Under the pieces are notes generated by a model, which saw nothing but the letters and a program-made list of their open reading frames with translations, searched no databases and was not told the origin of the DNA. Below, piece after piece: positions 16,758 to 24,902 of a DNA stretch of 64,000 nucleotides. The DNA is from Glutamicibacter ardleyensis (GTDB lineage: Bacteria > Actinomycetota > Actinomycetes > Actinomycetales > Micrococcaceae), in NCBI RefSeq assembly GCF_014644555.1, contig NZ_BMKX01000001.1, positions 620,001-684,000 of the forward strand, read 5' to 3'. Every line of letters begins with the position of its first letter. Position 1 is the first letter of the stretch. The translations under genes and the position numbers were made by a program.

Positions 16758-18086
16758 ATGTCTACCGAGACCAGCACCGTGTCCGCCTCCAAGGTTCTTT
16801 CCAGCTCCTGGAAAATCGACGGGCTGACGATCAAGAACCGCTTTGTGCTCAGCCCGATGGCAGTGCTTCAGCCAACCAAGGACGGAAGTCCCAGCGAACA
16901 GACCATCGCTTTCCTCACCACCCGCGCCAAGGGCGGCGCGGGTCTGCTGATCGTTGGCGGCACCGTGGCCACCGAAAGCGGATATGCGGAGGCACCCTTC
17001 CAGCCACTCATGCGTTTTGATAATGACCGGTTCATTCCAGGACTCAAGAAGATGGTAGACGCGGTCCACGCGTACGGCGTTCCTCTCTTCGCGCAGATCT
17101 TCCCGGCCTTCGGCGCCATGGGAGTACCGGGAGAGGGACGCACCACCCGCGCCGCCAGTCCGAAGCCGGTGCGCATGGCAGCACCACGCTTACCCCATGG
17201 AATGTACATCCCCGGCGGACGGACCAATCCAACGCCTGAAGAAATCACCAGGGAAGAGCTGCGCGAGGTCCAGAACGAGACCGTCGCCGCGGTACTGCGC
17301 GCCAAGGCAGCGGGGTTCGACGGGATCGAGATCGGTGCCCATATGCGCTACCTCTACTCATCCTTTTTCTCCCCACGCACCAACTGGCGCAGCGATGAGT
17401 ACGGTGGCAGCGCGGAGAACCGCGCCCGCTTCCTAGCGGACACCATTAGAGCGATACGTGCCGAAGTCGGCCCCGACTACCCGGTGGGCGTACGCATGAG
17501 CGTGAACGACCATCTGCCCGACGGCCAGGGTCCGGAAGGCTTTGCCGAGGTCATGACCTATGTCGTCAAGGAAGGTGTCGGGTACATCGCGCTGACCGAT
17601 GCGAATTACGAGTCGATGGACGACAATCTCCCGTCCTCTTCCGGACAGATGCTGGCGCACAGCGAGCCGCAGATCTTCCGCAAGTATTTGCCGAATGTTC
17701 CGCTCTTGCTCAGCAACACCTACGAACCGCAGCAGGCTGCGCAAGCAATCGAGGACGGCTATGCCGACGGAATTATGCTCGCCCGCCAGCTGCTGGCCGA
17801 CCCTGAATTCCCCAATAAGGTACTCCAAGGCCAACAGGAAAAGATCAACTGGTGCGACCATGACAATTCATGCTTGCGTCGATTGATTCTCAACGTCCCG
17901 GTTCGTTGCCACCTGAACCCTGCCATGGGTCGTGAAGCGGCACTGGCCGGTGCCGAAGAATCCTTGGCTACCAAGCTGAAGCGTCCGGTAGATGCCTTTG
18001 TCATTGCCGCAGCAGGGTCGCCGTCGCTGATGGGCCTTGCCGACAAGCTGGCCAACGCCAAGATGGCCAAGGACGCCAAGAAGTAG
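16758..18086 (+). CDS. Old Yellow Enzyme family NADH:flavin oxidoreductase
   Basis: The 442-residue product is an FMN-binding TIM barrel of the OYE family, with LTIKNRFVLSPM at the start of the barrel and RTNWRSDEYGGSAENRARF near the middle. It lacks the C-terminal dinucleotide-binding half of the 2,4-dienoyl-CoA reductase type. The active-site segment usually HGAHGYLL reads IGAHMRYLYSSFFSP. The ribosome site is AAGGAG. It probably reduces an alpha,beta-unsaturated carbonyl of the pathway. It forms a single-gene unit under operator copy 6. Confidence 0.88.
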   Translation: MSTETSTVSASKVLSSSWKIDGLTIKNRFVLSPMAVLQPTKDGSPSEQTIAFLTTRAKGGAGLLIVGGTVATESGYAEAPFQPLMRFDNDRFIPGLKKMVDAVHAYGVPLFAQIFPAFGAMGVPGEGRTTRAASPKPVRMAAPRLPHGMYIPGGRTNPTPEEITREELREVQNETVAAVLRAKAAGFDGIEIGAHMRYLYSSFFSPRTNWRSDEYGGSAENRARFLADTIRAIRAEVGPDYPVGVRMSVNDHLPDGQGPEGFAEVMTYVVKEGVGYIALTDANYESMDDNLPSSSGQMLAHSEPQIFRKYLPNVPLLLSNTYEPQQAAQAIEDGYADGIMLARQLLADPEFPNKVLQGQQEKINWCDHDNSCLRRLILNVPVRCHLNPAMGREAALAGAEESLATKLKRPVDAFVIAAAGSPSLMGLADKLANAKMAKDAKK

Positions 18087-18166
18087 TCCACTAGGAAACT
18101 GCATCCGGATTCCAGACGGAACTCGGGCGCAGTTTTGCTATGTGCTTCTGGTCATTGAAGTACAAA

Positions 18167-18202
18167 AGGCACCCGAGGAGATTGAGCATTCCTCGGGTGC
18201 CT
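18167..18202 (-). terminator. terminator between OYE and thioesterase genes
   Basis: Arms of 13 bp (18167-18179 and 18190-18202) pair perfectly around 10 nt. On the minus strand the stem is followed by TTTT, so it mainly ends the thiolase-thioesterase transcript that stops at 18215. It could also act on the converging OYE transcript. Confidence 0.8.
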
Positions 18203-18214
18203 TGTCGTTGGACA

Positions 18215-18640
18215 TTACATGGTCGGTTCGGTCCCCGTGCGCAATGCTCGTCCACTGCCCCGATAAACCGCCACGGTTCGCTTTCCGGCACGCACCAGGA
18301 CGTCGACAATCATTCGCCGCCCTTCATGGAAAGTCACTTCGGCCTGCGCCACCAGCTCTTCGCCAATATGGGCCGGGCTGAGATAAGAGATATCGGCCTC
18401 GGCCGTGGCAATGCCCGCGCCGAAGGTGTTCGCAGCCATGGCAAATGCGGTATCCGCCACGGCAAAAACGTAGCCACCGTGGGCAATGCCGTGTCCGTTG
18501 GCCATATCGGCTTCCACCTGCAAAACCGCGGTGGCGCGCCCTTCGCTGGCGCTCAACACGCGGATCCCCAGCCGTTCCAGACTCTTGTCTGCGGCAAGCA
18601 TCGAGTGTGCCGGTTCGGCAATCTGGGCTTGTTGACTCAT
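18215..18640 (-). CDS. paaI: hotdog-fold acyl-CoA thioesterase (PaaI type)
   Basis: The 141-residue product is a PaaI-type thioesterase. It contains the family signature NGHGIAHGGYVFAVADTAFA, which includes the catalytic-loop HGG segment. The ATG at 18640 overlaps the TGA of the thiolase gene (ATGA), which fixes the start and shows coupling. PaaI enzymes hydrolyse stalled phenylacetyl-CoA-type thioesters and recycle CoA. Here it may rescue dead-end CoA esters near the thiolase step. Confidence 0.87.
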   Translation of the reverse strand: MSQQAQIAEPAHSMLAADKSLERLGIRVLSASEGRATAVLQVEADMANGHGIAHGGYVFAVADTAFAMAANTFGAGIATAEADISYLSPAHIGEELVAQAEVTFHEGRRMIVDVLVRAGKRTVAVYRGSGRALRTGTEPTM

Positions 18641-19857
18641 GATAAACGCTCCACAACCATCGCCATCCCCTGGCCGCCACCCACGCAAAGCGTCGCCAAA
18701 CCGAGAGCTCCATCCTTGGCTTGCAATCCATTAACCAGAGTGCCCACAAGCCTGGTACCTGTGGCACCAAATGGGTGACCCAGAGCAATGGCACCGCCAA
18801 AGGGGTTGACCTTCTCCGGGTCGGCACCCAATTCCCGCACCGTAGGAACTACCTGTGCGGCGAATGCTTCATTGAGTTCCACAATGTCAATGTCATTGAT
18901 TCCCAAGCCCAGTCGCTGCAGCAGGAGCCGGGACGACTCCACAGGTCCTAGACCCATAATTTCAGGGGACAGTCCGCTGGCTGCGCTGCCCAGAATACGT
19001 GCCAGCGGAGTCAATCCCAGTTCATCCGCGCGTTGTGCGCTCATCACGACTAACGCGGAGGCTCCGTCGTTCAACGGGCTTGCATTGCCGGCGGTCACTG
19101 TGCCGGATTCATGGAATACCGGCTTGAGTCCGGATAGCGTTTCCAAGCTGGTGCTCGGCCGCGGCCCGTCATCATCTTTCACCAGCATGCCCGCAGCGGT
19201 GGTGAACGGCGTGATTTCCCGTGCGAAGTACCCGTCCTTAACTGCTTGGGAAGCGCGTAGTTGAGAGGTCAGCGCCCATTCATCTTGGTCCGCTCTTGTC
19301 GTACCGGTTTTCCGGGCAACAAATTCTGCGGTCTTGCCCATGGAGATGTAAATATCAGGCAGTTGGCCTGCGGTTCGAGGGTCGCTCCACTGCGCACCGG
19401 ATTCAAAGAGCTCGTCAGCACGGTGGGCGGATTGCGCGAACCCGGGGTATGGAGAGTCGGTGATCGGTGGAGTGCTGCTCGTTGACTCAACGCCTCCGAC
19501 CACGAACACCTCTCCGTCCCCTGCACGGATCGCTTGGGCTGCCATAGCGGTAGCTTGCAACGAGGATGCGCAAAATCGATTCACCGTCGCCGCGGGTACA
19601 TTATCCAGTCCGGCGAGCACCATAATTCGGCGGCCCACATTGTCCCCTTGCGCGCCCTGCGGCATGGCGCAGCCGAAGTAGGAGTCGGCGATATGCTCGC
19701 CCTGAAGCTGCGGGAGCTTGGCCATAGCACCGCGCACTGCGGCTAACCCAAGATCTTCCGGCCGTTCCCCCGCAAGGGAACCCTTGCGTGCACGACCGAT
19801 AGGCGTCCTGCTATAGGCGACTATCACCGCATCATTCGCTGCAATGGCTGTACTCAC
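18637..19857 (-). CDS. thiolase (acetyl-CoA C-acyltransferase)
   Basis: The 406-residue product is a degradative thiolase. It has the nucleophile Cys96 (VNRFCASSLQA), the GHPFGATG motif and the C-terminal CVGGGQGM motif with the second catalytic Cys. I prefer the GTG at 19857, 9 bp after AAAGGA, over an in-frame ATG at 19875 without a ribosome site. It is coupled to the thioesterase gene. It would split a 3-oxoacyl-CoA, for example a beta-ketoadipyl-CoA-like or side-chain-derived intermediate, into acetyl-CoA and a shorter acyl-CoA. Confidence 0.9.
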   Translation of the reverse strand: MSTAIAANDAVIVAYSRTPIGRARKGSLAGERPEDLGLAAVRGAMAKLPQLQGEHIADSYFGCAMPQGAQGDNVGRRIMVLAGLDNVPAATVNRFCASSLQATAMAAQAIRAGDGEVFVVGGVESTSSTPPITDSPYPGFAQSAHRADELFESGAQWSDPRTAGQLPDIYISMGKTAEFVARKTGTTRADQDEWALTSQLRASQAVKDGYFAREITPFTTAAGMLVKDDDGPRPSTSLETLSGLKPVFHESGTVTAGNASPLNDGASALVVMSAQRADELGLTPLARILGSAASGLSPEIMGLGPVESSRLLLQRLGLGINDIDIVELNEAFAAQVVPTVRELGADPEKVNPFGGAIALGHPFGATGTRLVGTLVNGLQAKDGALGLATLCVGGGQGMAMVVERLS

Positions 19858-19995
19858 GTTGACGATTCCTTTCATGGCGGCAGCGTGCCTGGTTCAGCTC
19901 CGCAGACCGCGTGAAATGTTTTGATTGGCATGAAAATAGCTCAGGCCTGCGCCATAGAGTAGAAAAAGTTCCATCAATGCGCTCTGAAATAAATA

Positions 19996-20010
19996 TATAC
20001 GAACCGTATC
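19996..20010. promoter_or_regulatory. TetR-type operator, copy 7
   Basis: TATACG-AAC-CGTATC matches the consensus at 11 of 12 arm positions. A further CGTATC-like half-site follows at 20011-20015. It lies 139 bp upstream of the thiolase start. Confidence 0.6.
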
Positions 20011-20064
20011 GTATCCTACAAGGACAATGATCGTTTATGGCTAATGTGAACTTCTTTTCTCATG

Positions 20065-20117
20065 AAGAAATCCCTGCACCTTCACGAGCAGAGCTCGTGA
20101 AGGTGCAGGGATTTCTT
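20065..20117 (-). terminator. terminator of the TetR gene (24-bp perfect stem)
   Basis: Perfect 24-bp arms at 20065-20088 and 20094-20117 enclose a 5-nt loop. The stem begins 5 bp past the TetR stop at 20123, and on the minus strand it ends in TTTCTT. It isolates the TetR gene from the thiolase operon downstream. Confidence 0.85.
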
Positions 20118-20122
20118 GAGTC

Positions 20123-20704
20123 TTATTTTCTCACCGCGAGACCCTCCAGGGCGGTTTCCAAAATCTCGTTAACCGCGGCCGCGTCCAGAGGTCCAGACTC
20201 AACAAGCAGTCGGAAATACACTGGAGCATAAAGCATCTCGGTCACCATCATCGGATCAAGGTCCGAGCGCATCGCACCTTCGTCCATAACACGTTCAATG
20301 AGCGCACTTACCGCTGCCGCTCGCGGATTCCAGAAACGATCCTTGAACTCAGTCAGTGCCGCGTGATCCTGCTGGCACTCACCGACAAGCTGGGCCACCA
20401 GGCGGCCCTCGCCGCCGGCATAGACCTCCGTCAGGGATTTGAGGTGCTCGCGCAGAGCATCGATAGCCGGGATATCTTCACGAACCGGAGTGCGAGCTAC
20501 GTGATTATCCAAGAACGTATCGATGACCACCGCAACCTTGCTAGGCCACCAACGGTAAATGGTGGTTTTGCTGACTCCGGCCTCGCGGGCGATACGCTCG
20601 ATTGATAGTTTCTGAACGGAAACACCGGCGGACCCTGAATTGTCGAGCAACTTCATGGTTGCTTCGAGAATCGCTCGACGACTACCTTCACTTCTAATTG
20701 CCAT
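20123..20704 (-). CDS. TetR-family repressor, probable master regulator of the aromatic island
   Basis: The 193-residue product has an N-terminal TetR helix-turn-helix (residues about 15-65, IAREAGVSKTTIYRWWPSK) and a TetR C-terminal ligand domain. I chose the ATG at 20704; no good ribosome site precedes it. A copy of the shared operator is centred 35 bp upstream, which suggests autorepression. The same palindrome occurs at seven other catabolic promoters of the island. I infer that this protein binds them and is released by a pathway intermediate. Confidence 0.88.
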   Translation of the reverse strand: MAIRSEGSRRAILEATMKLLDNSGSAGVSVQKLSIERIAREAGVSKTTIYRWWPSKVAVVIDTFLDNHVARTPVREDIPAIDALREHLKSLTEVYAGGEGRLVAQLVGECQQDHAALTEFKDRFWNPRAAAVSALIERVMDEGAMRSDLDPMMVTEMLYAPVYFRLLVESGPLDAAAVNEILETALEGLAVRK

Positions 20705-20731
20705 GGCACAACCATACGCGTTTTCGCATTC

Positions 20732-20746
20732 AATACGAAACGTACA
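20732..20746. promoter_or_regulatory. TetR-type operator, copy 8 (autoregulatory)
   Basis: AATACG-AAA-CGTACA lies 28-42 bp upstream of the TetR start codon. A regulator gene carrying the same palindrome as its presumed targets is the strongest reason to link this protein to the sites. Confidence 0.6.
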
Positions 20747-20830
20747 CAATCACTCTGGCGCTTCCAAGATTTTGAGCTTCCGTCGGCTTCCACAAGGAAG
20801 AACCCAAACCAAACATCAGCGATAATCCGA

Positions 20831-22066
20831 TCAGACGGCTCCTGCAATAACTCGCGCCCGATTTTTCAGCGCGAATCCTGCTTCTTCGGCCTCGGCACGG
20901 GTAATGCGGGTTCCTGCTCCGATCAGCTTCCGGGCTGCCAGATGATCTGCCGGCAAGTTGACCGATTCGACCGCCGCCAAGGCCTCACCTCGGAAACACA
21001 GCACCGAAAATTTCGCGGTCCGGGGATCGCCGAGCACCAGGGTATCGTCACCAGCTTGGCTGAGGCCAGCTATTTGCAAGCGGTAAGGTCCTTGGGTGGA
21101 CCAGAACCATGGGAGATCCGCATAAGGGCTCTCGTCGCCGAGAATACTGCCGGCTAAATGCCTAGCTTGGTCCGTAGCATTTTGCACCGACTCAAGCCGT
21201 GTTCGGCCCGGCGAATGCACATTAGGGAAATTGGCGCAGTCGCCCAAGGCAAAGATGCTGGGATCCGAGGTGCGCAGGCACTGATCCACCACAATTCCGT
21301 TCGAGGTCTCCAACCCGGCATTTTCAGCCAGAGCTACGTTGGGCAAAACTCCAACGCCCACTAACACCAGATCCGCCGGGTATCGCTGCCCGGTGCTCGA
21401 GACCGCAGCCATTACTTCTCCCCCGCCCGCCGCTTCGAATCTTTCGATTCCCTCGTTCAGCCGCAACTCGACACCAAGGTCCCGGTGAGCTTGCGCGAAC
21501 CACTGGCTCATCGGCTCACTGAGCGCACGGGCCATTGGGCGTGCGGCGAATTCCAGCACAGTCACATGGCAGTCGTGGGCTCTGGCGGCCGCAGCAAATT
21601 CGAGCCCGATAAATCCCGCCCCAACGACCACCACATTTTTGGCCGCGGGTAACGCAGCGTGCAGATCCTGCACATCGTCCAACGTGCGCAGCGAATGCAC
21701 GCCATCGAGCTTCGAACCCGGACATTCAATGAGCCTGTTACGCGCACCGGTAGCGAGTACCAAATGCGTATACCCCAGGGAGTTTCCGTTGGACAGTGCC
21801 ACCTGGCGGTTCGGACGGTCGATGTCGATGGCGCTAACGCCGTCCAGCAGGTTGATGTTCTTCTGCGAAAAGAAATTTTCACCACGCAGCGGCAATGGCT
21901 TGGGTGTGCCTTGCGGAGAGAGGAAGTCCTTGGACAACGGTGGCCGTTGGTATGGAAGCCCGGCCTCATCGGCAACAATTGTGATCTGCTCGGTATATCC
22001 GTTGCCGCGCAGCGAATCTGCAACCTGCAGCGCGCTTTGACCGCCGCCTATGATTACTACGCTCAT
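20831..22066 (-). CDS. NAD(P)H-dependent ferredoxin reductase (P450 partner)
   Basis: The 411-residue product is a putidaredoxin-reductase-type flavoprotein: an FAD motif at the N-terminus (VVIIGGGQSALQVADSLR), a central NAD-binding motif (VVVVGAGFIGLEFAAAA) and a GDCANFPN FAD segment. Only two bases separate it from the ferredoxin gene. It would pass electrons from NAD(P)H to the ferredoxin at 22069-22392 and on to the P450 at 22422-23708. Confidence 0.92.
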   Translation of the reverse strand: MSVVIIGGGQSALQVADSLRGNGYTEQITIVADEAGLPYQRPPLSKDFLSPQGTPKPLPLRGENFFSQKNINLLDGVSAIDIDRPNRQVALSNGNSLGYTHLVLATGARNRLIECPGSKLDGVHSLRTLDDVQDLHAALPAAKNVVVVGAGFIGLEFAAAARAHDCHVTVLEFAARPMARALSEPMSQWFAQAHRDLGVELRLNEGIERFEAAGGGEVMAAVSSTGQRYPADLVLVGVGVLPNVALAENAGLETSNGIVVDQCLRTSDPSIFALGDCANFPNVHSPGRTRLESVQNATDQARHLAGSILGDESPYADLPWFWSTQGPYRLQIAGLSQAGDDTLVLGDPRTAKFSVLCFRGEALAAVESVNLPADHLAARKLIGAGTRITRAEAEEAGFALKNRARVIAGAV

Positions 22067-22068
22067 GA

Positions 22069-22392
22069 CTACACCTGGCCCGCGGGAATATCAACAATAA
22101 TTTCGGGCAGCGATGCCCCGGTGCTGATCTGGCAGCCCAACCGTGAACGTTCGGTGCGTTCTGCCGCAGTGCAGTCAAGCATTTCGTCCTCGTCTGCTCC
22201 GAGTTCGGGAAGCGCGTCCGCATATTCCGGACGGATGTACACGTGGCAGGTTGCGCACATCGCCTGTCCGCCGCATTCCCCCACGATTCCGTCAATTCCA
22301 TTGCTCACCGCAGCACGCATCAAGGTGGTTTCCTGCTCAACTTCGAGTCGTTGCGCGGTTCCGTCTGGCTGGGTAAAGGTAATGCTAGGCAT
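22069..22392 (-). CDS. [2Fe-2S] ferredoxin (P450 partner)
   Basis: The 107-residue product is a vertebrate/putidaredoxin-type ferredoxin with cluster ligands Cys40, Cys46, Cys49 and Cys87 (ECGGQAMCATC and GCQI). The ATG at 22392 follows GGAG; the frame is open upstream but that part overlaps the P450 end. It lies between the P450 and the reductase genes in one operon. It has the same cysteine positions as the second ferredoxin at 48866-49186. Confidence 0.93.
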   Translation of the reverse strand: MPSITFTQPDGTAQRLEVEQETTLMRAAVSNGIDGIVGECGGQAMCATCHVYIRPEYADALPELGADEDEMLDCTAAERTERSRLGCQISTGASLPEIIVDIPAGQV

Positions 22393-22421
22393 GTTTGCTC
22401 CTGTAAAAGTTTCTTGGTTGC

Positions 22422-23708
22422 TCAGTTCCAGGTGACCGGTAGGCTGGTCAACCCACGGAAGACCCAACCTGCCCATTGCCCGGGGCGAGATTCTTCAATG
22501 CGCAGCCCGGGGAATCGTTCATAGGCTTTCGGCACGGCGATTTGGCCGATGGCACTCTTCGCCGCCCAATGCCCCGCGCACAGGTGCACTCCGGCACCAA
22601 AGGCGAGGTGTGATTTTTTAGGCCGGCTGATATCAAAGTCCGCCGCGTTTTCCCCGAACTGGGCAGGGTCATGATTGGCCGCGGCAACCACCACTGCGAT
22701 ACCCGAGCCGGCCGGAATCCTAACCCCTTCCAACACCGTGTCCACGGTGGTTTCTCGTGGGTACATGCCGATAGGAGAGAGCCATCGCACCGCCTCATCA
22801 AAGACCGCGGTCCACCGCGTAGGATCAGCCAGGACTTGCTCTCGTTGGTCGGGATGATTGCTCAGTGCCCACACGATATTGGTGACCATATGTTGCGGTT
22901 CGTTCATGCCTCCGGAAATGCTTAGCTTCACGTTGGCCGCGATATTTGCATCGGGTAAACCACTGTTGGCCCAGGCCGAAAGCATGGAAGCATTGGGGTG
23001 CAGTTGATAGTGCGGAATGAGTTCGTTGATCAGCGCGTCGGCTTGCTCCGTGGATGCCTCGCAACGCCTCCAGATCTCCGGGTCATCTAAGACATTTCCT
23101 ATCCCGGCAATAAAGTCGTGCGACCAGGTGCGTACCGTTTGAACATCGACGTCCTTCAAACCCACCAAATCTCCGAGGTTTTTGGCGGCCAACGGGGCTG
23201 CATAGTCGCGGTTAAGATCGGCGTTATCCGGACCAACGTCCTCCAACTCATCGAGGTAGATATCAGCATTGCGGGCAAACACCTCTGCCCAGGCTTCCTT
23301 GATGTTCTTCGGTCGCAGTACCGGATTGACCGCAAGTCGATCAGTGGCGTGTTCCGGATCATCTTTGCGCAGCATCGGGTGCGCTCCGATGGCACGATTC
23401 ATGGTTGATCCGGAGACATTAGCGCTGAAGATGCTCTGATCCTGCTCAATTTCATGGCATCCGGCATAACTGGTGACGAGGAATTTGTTGAGCATCGGCA
23501 CCCAGGCGACCGGGGCTTCGGTACGCAGCCGGGCATAACTCCCATACGGATCTGCGAGCAGCTGCGCCGGTTGAAGCCAATTGACTACCGGAACCTCTTT
23601 TGCTCCAGAATGTTGTACGCCGCCTACATGCGTCGGGCGACTCTCGGCTTGTTCGGGCAGTTCGGTAGTTCCATGTCCCATTGGGCAACGGGCTGTGTTC
23701 GCGCTCAT
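22422..23708 (-). CDS. cytochrome P450 monooxygenase with atypical I-helix
   Basis: The 428-residue soluble class I P450 has the haem loop FGAGVHLCAG with Cys377 as ligand and the ExxR motif at Glu305-Arg308 (DEAVRW). The I-helix motif, usually (A/G)Gx(D/E)T, reads SGGMNEPQH at about residues 265-273, without the threonine. AGGAG precedes the ATG. It heads the operon with its ferredoxin and reductase and is divergent from a LysR gene, so it is probably LysR-controlled. Hydroxylation or O-demethylation of an aromatic compound is likely. Confidence 0.92.
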   Translation of the reverse strand: MSANTARCPMGHGTTELPEQAESRPTHVGGVQHSGAKEVPVVNWLQPAQLLADPYGSYARLRTEAPVAWVPMLNKFLVTSYAGCHEIEQDQSIFSANVSGSTMNRAIGAHPMLRKDDPEHATDRLAVNPVLRPKNIKEAWAEVFARNADIYLDELEDVGPDNADLNRDYAAPLAAKNLGDLVGLKDVDVQTVRTWSHDFIAGIGNVLDDPEIWRRCEASTEQADALINELIPHYQLHPNASMLSAWANSGLPDANIAANVKLSISGGMNEPQHMVTNIVWALSNHPDQREQVLADPTRWTAVFDEAVRWLSPIGMYPRETTVDTVLEGVRIPAGSGIAVVVAAANHDPAQFGENAADFDISRPKKSHLAFGAGVHLCAGHWAAKSAIGQIAVPKAYERFPGLRIEESRPGQWAGWVFRGLTSLPVTWN

Positions 23709-23822
23709 GGTTGGCTCCTAGCTTGGGCCTGGGTTCGTTGTTTCACTAAGTGTCACATCGGACTAACCAACAGTAAACTGCGAATATTAGCGATACTTCT
23801 TCGATTAGTTAGGAAATAGCCG

Positions 23823-24737
23823 TTGGCTAAATTCACCCTGCGCCAATTGGAATTATTTGCCCAGCTGCCTAAGCACCAGACTTTGAGCTCCGCTGCGCAG
23901 TCCCTGCACATGTCAGATTCTGCGCTGTCTCACGCGATCACCGAACTGGAAACGGCCGTAGGTGAGCAGCTTTGCGTGCGGCGCAAGGCGCGCGGCATGT
24001 ACCTCACCCCCGCCGGAACGCATTTCGCCTCGCGGGCCAGCGAAATTTTGCGTGCCACTGATTCCTTGGCTGGAGAGCTCTCCGAAGTCAGCGGTGAATT
24101 GCGCGGCCCGGTCTCACTGGGCTGTTATACGGGATTAGCCAGCAACGTCCTGCCAGCGGTACTGGAAGGGATTGCAAGACTGCACCCTGAAGTGGAAATC
24201 CGCATCACCGTAGGAGACCACTCCGACCTTCTGCCCGCCTTGGCGGACGGTTCGCTCGATGTTGCGGTCGTTTACGATATCGGGTTGCCGGCAACTTTGC
24301 AGCGCAGTGTTGTTTATGAAACTGAAGTGATGGCGGTGCTTGCGCAGTCCGATCCACTGGCTAGTGCGCAGTCTATCGATCTGTCCGATTTGGCAGCCAA
24401 GCCGTTGATCATGCTCGATACCGCCCCAAGCTCTGATTACACGCAATTGATGTTCTCCCAGCGCGAGCTGACCCCGATATTCGGCGCCATCGTTCCGCAG
24501 ATCGACCTCGTGCGTGCATTGGTCGGACGCGGCCTTGGCTACAGCCTGCTGATGTCACGTCCCAACCAGATCCCGGTGTCCAGCGAGGGGCTGGGCCTGG
24601 TGACGCGCCACCTAAATCCGCGCAGCGGAGTGACCTCGGTGGTTGCCGTCTGGCCGACGGGATTTACACCCAGCGCTCGTGCCCGAGCCGTCATCGATTA
24701 TGCCATCGAGGCGTTGGAGGCCAGCGAACCAAGCTGA
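23823..24737 (+). CDS. LysR-family transcriptional regulator
   Basis: The 304-residue product has the N-terminal LysR winged helix (FTLRQLELFAQL, SAAQSLHMSDSALSHAI) and a LysR ligand-binding domain. The start is TTG at 23823, 8 bp after TAGGAA. It is divergent from the P450 operon with a 114-bp gap, the usual arrangement for a LysR regulator and its target. The T-N11-A box could not be fixed with confidence. The inducer is unknown. Confidence 0.9.
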   Translation: MAKFTLRQLELFAQLPKHQTLSSAAQSLHMSDSALSHAITELETAVGEQLCVRRKARGMYLTPAGTHFASRASEILRATDSLAGELSEVSGELRGPVSLGCYTGLASNVLPAVLEGIARLHPEVEIRITVGDHSDLLPALADGSLDVAVVYDIGLPATLQRSVVYETEVMAVLAQSDPLASAQSIDLSDLAAKPLIMLDTAPSSDYTQLMFSQRELTPIFGAIVPQIDLVRALVGRGLGYSLLMSRPNQIPVSSEGLGLVTRHLNPRSGVTSVVAVWPTGFTPSARARAVIDYAIEALEASEPS

Positions 24738-24834
24738 CTATCCCCGTTCAACTCAAAGACAAATTTTCCTCAAAGCGCGCTGAGTCCAGGGCCCACTCAT
24801 TGCTTTATCTTGTGACCCGAATTACAATCGAAAC

Positions 24835-24849
24835 GATACGAATCGAACT
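24835..24849. promoter_or_regulatory. TetR-type operator, copy 9
   Basis: GATACG-AAT-CGAACT has a perfect left arm and a weak right arm; CGAAAC precedes it. It lies 54-68 bp upstream of the AraC-family gene start at 24903, which would place that activator under the same TetR repressor. Confidence 0.5.
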
Positions 24850-24902
24850 TTTTGGGGAAAGGTCACGGCAACCATGCTCATTTTTTCCTTCGGGGCGCAA
24901 CG

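Noticed and set aside
17453-17467. GATACG-TGC-CGAAGT as a tenth operator copy
   Set aside because: It lies deep inside the OYE coding sequence and matches only one arm well.
20037-20231. A 64-codon plus-strand frame after the TetR gene
   Set aside because: It is largely made of the 24-bp terminator palindrome and antisense TetR sequence.
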